NCBI RefSeq assembly: GCF_003097355.1
Contig: NZ_PYUI01000003.1
Coordinates: forward strand, 62,001-126,000
Length of the DNA: 64,000 bases
From: Arthrobacter sp. H-02-3
GTDB taxonomy: Bacteria > Actinomycetota > Actinomycetes > Actinomycetales > Micrococcaceae
Direction of reading: 5' to 3'
The notes under the pieces are model-generated. The model was not told the origin of the DNA and did not search any database. It saw nothing but the letters and a program-made list of their open reading frames with translations. This document shows, piece after piece, positions 61,295 through 64,000 of this stretch. A program made the position numbers and the translations under genes. Positions within the stretch are counted from its first letter, which is position 1. Every line of letters begins with the position of its first letter.

Positions 61295-62932
61295 ATGAGC
61301 ACACTCAGCTACGACGCCACCGGCGCAGCCCGCCAGGCCCACGAACAGCACCTCCCCGCACTGCTGGAGGACCGCATTGCCACCCGGATCTTCGCGAAGG
61401 ACCATACCCTGTGGGGTCCCGACGCCGAAGCCGAGTCGGCTGTCCGGCTGGGCTGGGTCGAGGCGGCCACCGTCTCCCAGCCCCTGGTCAGCGGGATCCT
61501 GGCACTCCGCGACGCACTGAAGGCCGACGGCGTGACGCGCATTGTCCTGTGCGGCATGGGCGGTTCCTCGCTGGCACCTGAAGTCATTGCGGGCACCGCT
61601 GGCGTCGAGCTGACCGTGCTGGACAGCACCGACCCCGAACAGGTCAGTGCCGCCCTCGTGGACCGGCTGGCCGAAACCGCCATCGTTGTTTCGTCCAAGT
61701 CCGGCTCCACGGTGGAGACCGATTCACAGCGCCGGATCTTCGAACAGGCATTCACCGATGCCGGCATCGACGCGAAGAGCCGCATCATCATCGTCACCGA
61801 CCCGGGCTCGCCCCTGGACAAGGCCTCCCGTGAGGCCGGCTACCGCGCAGTCTTCAACGCCGACCCCAACGTCGGCGGCCGTTTCTCGGCGCTGACCGCG
61901 TTCGGGCTGGTCCCCTGCGGGCTGGCCGGCGTGGACATCCAGGCGTTCCTGGATGAGGCCGAAGAGGCCGCCGAGATCCTCAACGACGACTCGGAAGACA
62001 ACATCGGCCTCGCCCTCGGCACGGCCCTGGGCGGCACCAGCCCGCTGCGCAACAAGATCGTCATCGCAGAAGACGGGTCCGGGATCGTCGGGTTCGCCGA
62101 CTGGGCCGAACAGCTCATCGCCGAATCCACGGGCAAGCTGGGCACCGGCGTGCTGCCGGTCGTGGCCGGCCCCGCCTCCCCCGAAGCCACCCTGGGCGCA
62201 CCCGATGTCCTCGTCATCCGGCTCGTCTCGGCCGACGCCGACGACGTCCAGCTCGGCGAGAACGAGGTTGCCATTGCCGGTGGCCTGGCGACGCAGATGA
62301 TGGTGTGGGAATTCGCCACCGCCGTAGCAGGCCGGTTGCTGGGCATCAACCCGTTTGACCAGCCCGACGTCGAGGCCGCCAAGGTGGCCGCACGCGGCCT
62401 GCTGGACGCACAGCCGAAGCCGACGCCGGCGAACTTCACCGACGGCGCCATCGAAGTCCGCGGCGGCGACTGGCTGGGAAATGCCTCGACGGCGTCTGCC
62501 GCCGTGTCCGCGCTGCTGGCCCAGCTCGCAGAGGACAGCTACCTCAGCGTTCAGGCCTATTTCGACCGGCTCGCCTACGCAGGCTTCGAGGGTGTCCGTG
62601 ACCAGCTGGCGGCGCTGAGCCGGCGCCCGGTCACGTTCGGCTGGGGCCCCCGCTTCCTGCACTCGACGGGCCAGTTCCACAAGGGCGGACCCGCGATCGG
62701 CGTCTTCCTGCAGGTCACGGCCGCGTCCGCCATGGACCTGGCCATCCCGGACCGCCCGTTCACGTTCGGCGAGCTGATCTCGGCGCAGGCCGCCGGGGAC
62801 GCCCAGGTTCTGTCCGAGCACGGCCGTCCGGTCCTCCGGCTGCACCTGACCGACCGCGCCGCGGGTGTGAAGCAGCTCCAGGAGCTCGTCACCTCCCTTG
62901 CCGGCCAGGCCGCATCTTCCACCGAAAGCTAA
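61295..62932 (+). CDS. pgi: Glucose-6-phosphate isomerase
   Basis: SIS-fold isomerase of 545 residues interconverting glucose- and fructose-6-phosphate. The two sugar-phosphate loops are seen as CGMGGSSLAPEV and SSKSGSTVETDSQ; the C-terminal half has GINPFDQPDVEAAK and STGQFHKGGP. Its presence between tal and zwf lets the pathway cycle carbon through NADPH production. Start ATG six bases after the tal stop; no strong ribosome site. Confidence 0.93.
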   Translation: MSTLSYDATGAARQAHEQHLPALLEDRIATRIFAKDHTLWGPDAEAESAVRLGWVEAATVSQPLVSGILALRDALKADGVTRIVLCGMGGSSLAPEVIAGTAGVELTVLDSTDPEQVSAALVDRLAETAIVVSSKSGSTVETDSQRRIFEQAFTDAGIDAKSRIIIVTDPGSPLDKASREAGYRAVFNADPNVGGRFSALTAFGLVPCGLAGVDIQAFLDEAEEAAEILNDDSEDNIGLALGTALGGTSPLRNKIVIAEDGSGIVGFADWAEQLIAESTGKLGTGVLPVVAGPASPEATLGAPDVLVIRLVSADADDVQLGENEVAIAGGLATQMMVWEFATAVAGRLLGINPFDQPDVEAAKVAARGLLDAQPKPTPANFTDGAIEVRGGDWLGNASTASAAVSALLAQLAEDSYLSVQAYFDRLAYAGFEGVRDQLAALSRRPVTFGWGPRFLHSTGQFHKGGPAIGVFLQVTAASAMDLAIPDRPFTFGELISAQAAGDAQVLSEHGRPVLRLHLTDRAAGVKQLQELVTSLAGQAASSTES

Positions 62933-62947
62933 GGCACCCAAGCAACC

Positions 62948-64000
62948 ATGCCAGAAACCTACTACGGCGGCAGGACCTCGGCCGGCCGCGGGCGCAATCC
63001 GCTCCGCGACCCCCGTGACCGCCGTCTGAACCGTATTGCCGGGCCGTCATCTCTGGTTCTCTTCGGGGTGACCGGCGACCTCGCCCGGAAGAAGCTCATG
63101 CCGGCCGTGTATGACCTCGCCAACCGCGGGCTGCTGCCGCCGAGCTTCGCCCTGGTGGGCTTTGCCCGCCGGCAGTGGGAGAACGAGGACTTCGCCGCGG
63201 AGGTCAAGGAGTCCGTCAAGGCCTACGCCCGGACCCCATTTGATGAAACGGTCTGGAAGCAGCTCTCGGAGGGCATCCGCTTCGTGCAGGGCGAGTTCGA
63301 CGACGACGAGGCGTTCAAGCGGCTGTCCGACACGATCGATGAGCTCGACGAGCAGCGCGGGACGCGCGGCAACCACGCGTTCTACCTCTCGATCCCGCCG
63401 AAGGCCTTCGAACAGGTCTGCCGCCAGCTCTCCAAGCACGGCCTGGCCCAGGCCGAGGGTGACAAGTGGCGGCGGGTGGTGATCGAGAAGCCGTTCGGGC
63501 ACGACCTCGAATCGGCCCGGCAGCTCAACGACATTGTCGAATCGGTGTTCCCGCCGGACTCCGTGTTCCGGATCGATCACTATCTGGGCAAGGAGACGGT
63601 GCAGAACATCCTTGCGCTGCGCTTCGCCAACCAGCTCTTCGAGCCGCTCTGGAACGCTAACTATGTGGACCACGTCCAGATCACCATGGCCGAGGACATC
63701 GGCACGGGCGGCCGGGCGGGGTACTACGACGGCGTGGGTGCGGCCCGCGACGTCATCCAGAACCACCTGCTGCAGCTCCTGGCCCTGACCGCCATGGAGG
63801 AGCCGGTCTCCTTCAACGCCGATGACCTTCGTGCTGAGAAGGAAAAGGTCCTCTCCGCCGTCCGGCTCCCGCACGACCTCTCCACCCACTCGGCCCGCGG
63901 GCAGTTCACCGGCGGCTGGCAGGGCGGCGAGGAGGTCCTGGGCTACCTGGAGGAAGAGGGCATCCCGGCCGATTCGAAGACCGAGACGTTCGCCGCGATC
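62948..64000 (+). CDS. zwf: Glucose-6-phosphate 1-dehydrogenase (partial)
   Basis: First 351 codons of the NADP-linked enzyme that opens the oxidative pentose phosphate branch; the gene continues past the window end. Coenzyme loop LFGVTGDLARKKLMPA, IEKPFGHDL, and the catalytic RIDHYLGKE are present. Start ATG 62948 is 15 bases after the pgi stop. The N-terminal 35 residues are Arg/Gly-rich, as usual for actinobacterial Zwf. Confidence 0.94.
   Translation, partial: MPETYYGGRTSAGRGRNPLRDPRDRRLNRIAGPSSLVLFGVTGDLARKKLMPAVYDLANRGLLPPSFALVGFARRQWENEDFAAEVKESVKAYARTPFDETVWKQLSEGIRFVQGEFDDDEAFKRLSDTIDELDEQRGTRGNHAFYLSIPPKAFEQVCRQLSKHGLAQAEGDKWRRVVIEKPFGHDLESARQLNDIVESVFPPDSVFRIDHYLGKETVQNILALRFANQLFEPLWNANYVDHVQITMAEDIGTGGRAGYYDGVGAARDVIQNHLLQLLALTAMEEPVSFNADDLRAEKEKVLSAVRLPHDLSTHSARGQFTGGWQGGEEVLGYLEEEGIPADSKTETFAAI

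Overview
The window is a GC-rich actinobacterial chromosome segment, most likely from Arthrobacter/Pseudarthrobacter or a close Micrococcaceae relative. The evidence is the high GC with strong third-position bias, many genes whose start codon sits 6-8 bases after a TANNNT box with no ribosome site, and actinobacterial gene orders: divergent glgA/glgC, sufR-sufB-sufD-Rieske-sufC-sufT, ctaA/ctaB flanking an ABC exporter, and tkt-tal-pgi-zwf. These are my reading of gene order and protein motifs; no database search was possible. No rRNA, tRNA, CRISPR array, phage or insertion sequence was recognised.

Layout. 0-3.9 kb: hemerythrin, M50-like membrane protease, glutathionyl-hydroquinone-reductase-like protein, FUSC membrane protein. 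3.9-10.7 kb: a lipid beta-oxidation block (MaoC hydratase, two-domain FabG, FadA thiolase) divergent from a TetR regulator and an acyl-CoA oxidase, with a strong palindromic operator over the regulator's start. 10.8-15.1 kb: glycogen synthesis (glgA/glgC) and an odd SDR protein with a zinc-ribbon-like insertion. 15.2-19.5 kb: a dormancy/hypoxia island with two flavin-binding PPOX proteins, a universal stress protein, a DevR/DosR-type response regulator and a DevS-type GAF histidine kinase with the heme ligands conserved. 19.6-23.0 kb: ATP-grasp / alpha-E / transglutaminase operon. 23.1-32.9 kb: housekeeping and transport genes (YeiH, pepN, lplA, rpmE2, SpoU methylase, TauE, ABC ATPase, serB, SDR). 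33.0-45.9 kb: Hsp20, fabG, a DUF3099-SURF1-YbaK run, ABC-F ATPase, bioYMN biotin importer, a thiolase/acyl-CoA ligase pair, a zinc peptidase. 46.1-51.4 kb: suf Fe-S assembly. 51.5-57.5 kb: ABC exporter, heme A synthase, acyltransferase, heme O synthase. 57.9-64 kb: pentose phosphate operon, cut off inside zwf.

The most interesting signal is a set of 14-bp near-palindromes (about GGGMC-N4-KGCCC) upstream of hemerythrin, both PPOX genes, the universal stress gene, the response regulator and hsp20. At four of the promoters the box lies 23-24 bases from a recognisable -10 hexamer (TAAGGT, TAGGGT, TAAGCT, TGTAAT). This looks like a DevR/DosR-type regulon encoded and controlled within the same 34 kb.

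Second, two intergenic regions (33.05-33.13 and 41.12-41.60 kb) are packed with a CATG-centred near-palindrome (RGRCATGYCC), in one case inside a 124-bp tandem repeat; its function is unknown. Smaller points are a 27-bp tandem duplication that gives pepN two start codons, 11-bp phased AATTGCC repeats in the tkt leader, several very long hairpins between genes, and enzymes lacking expected catalytic residues.
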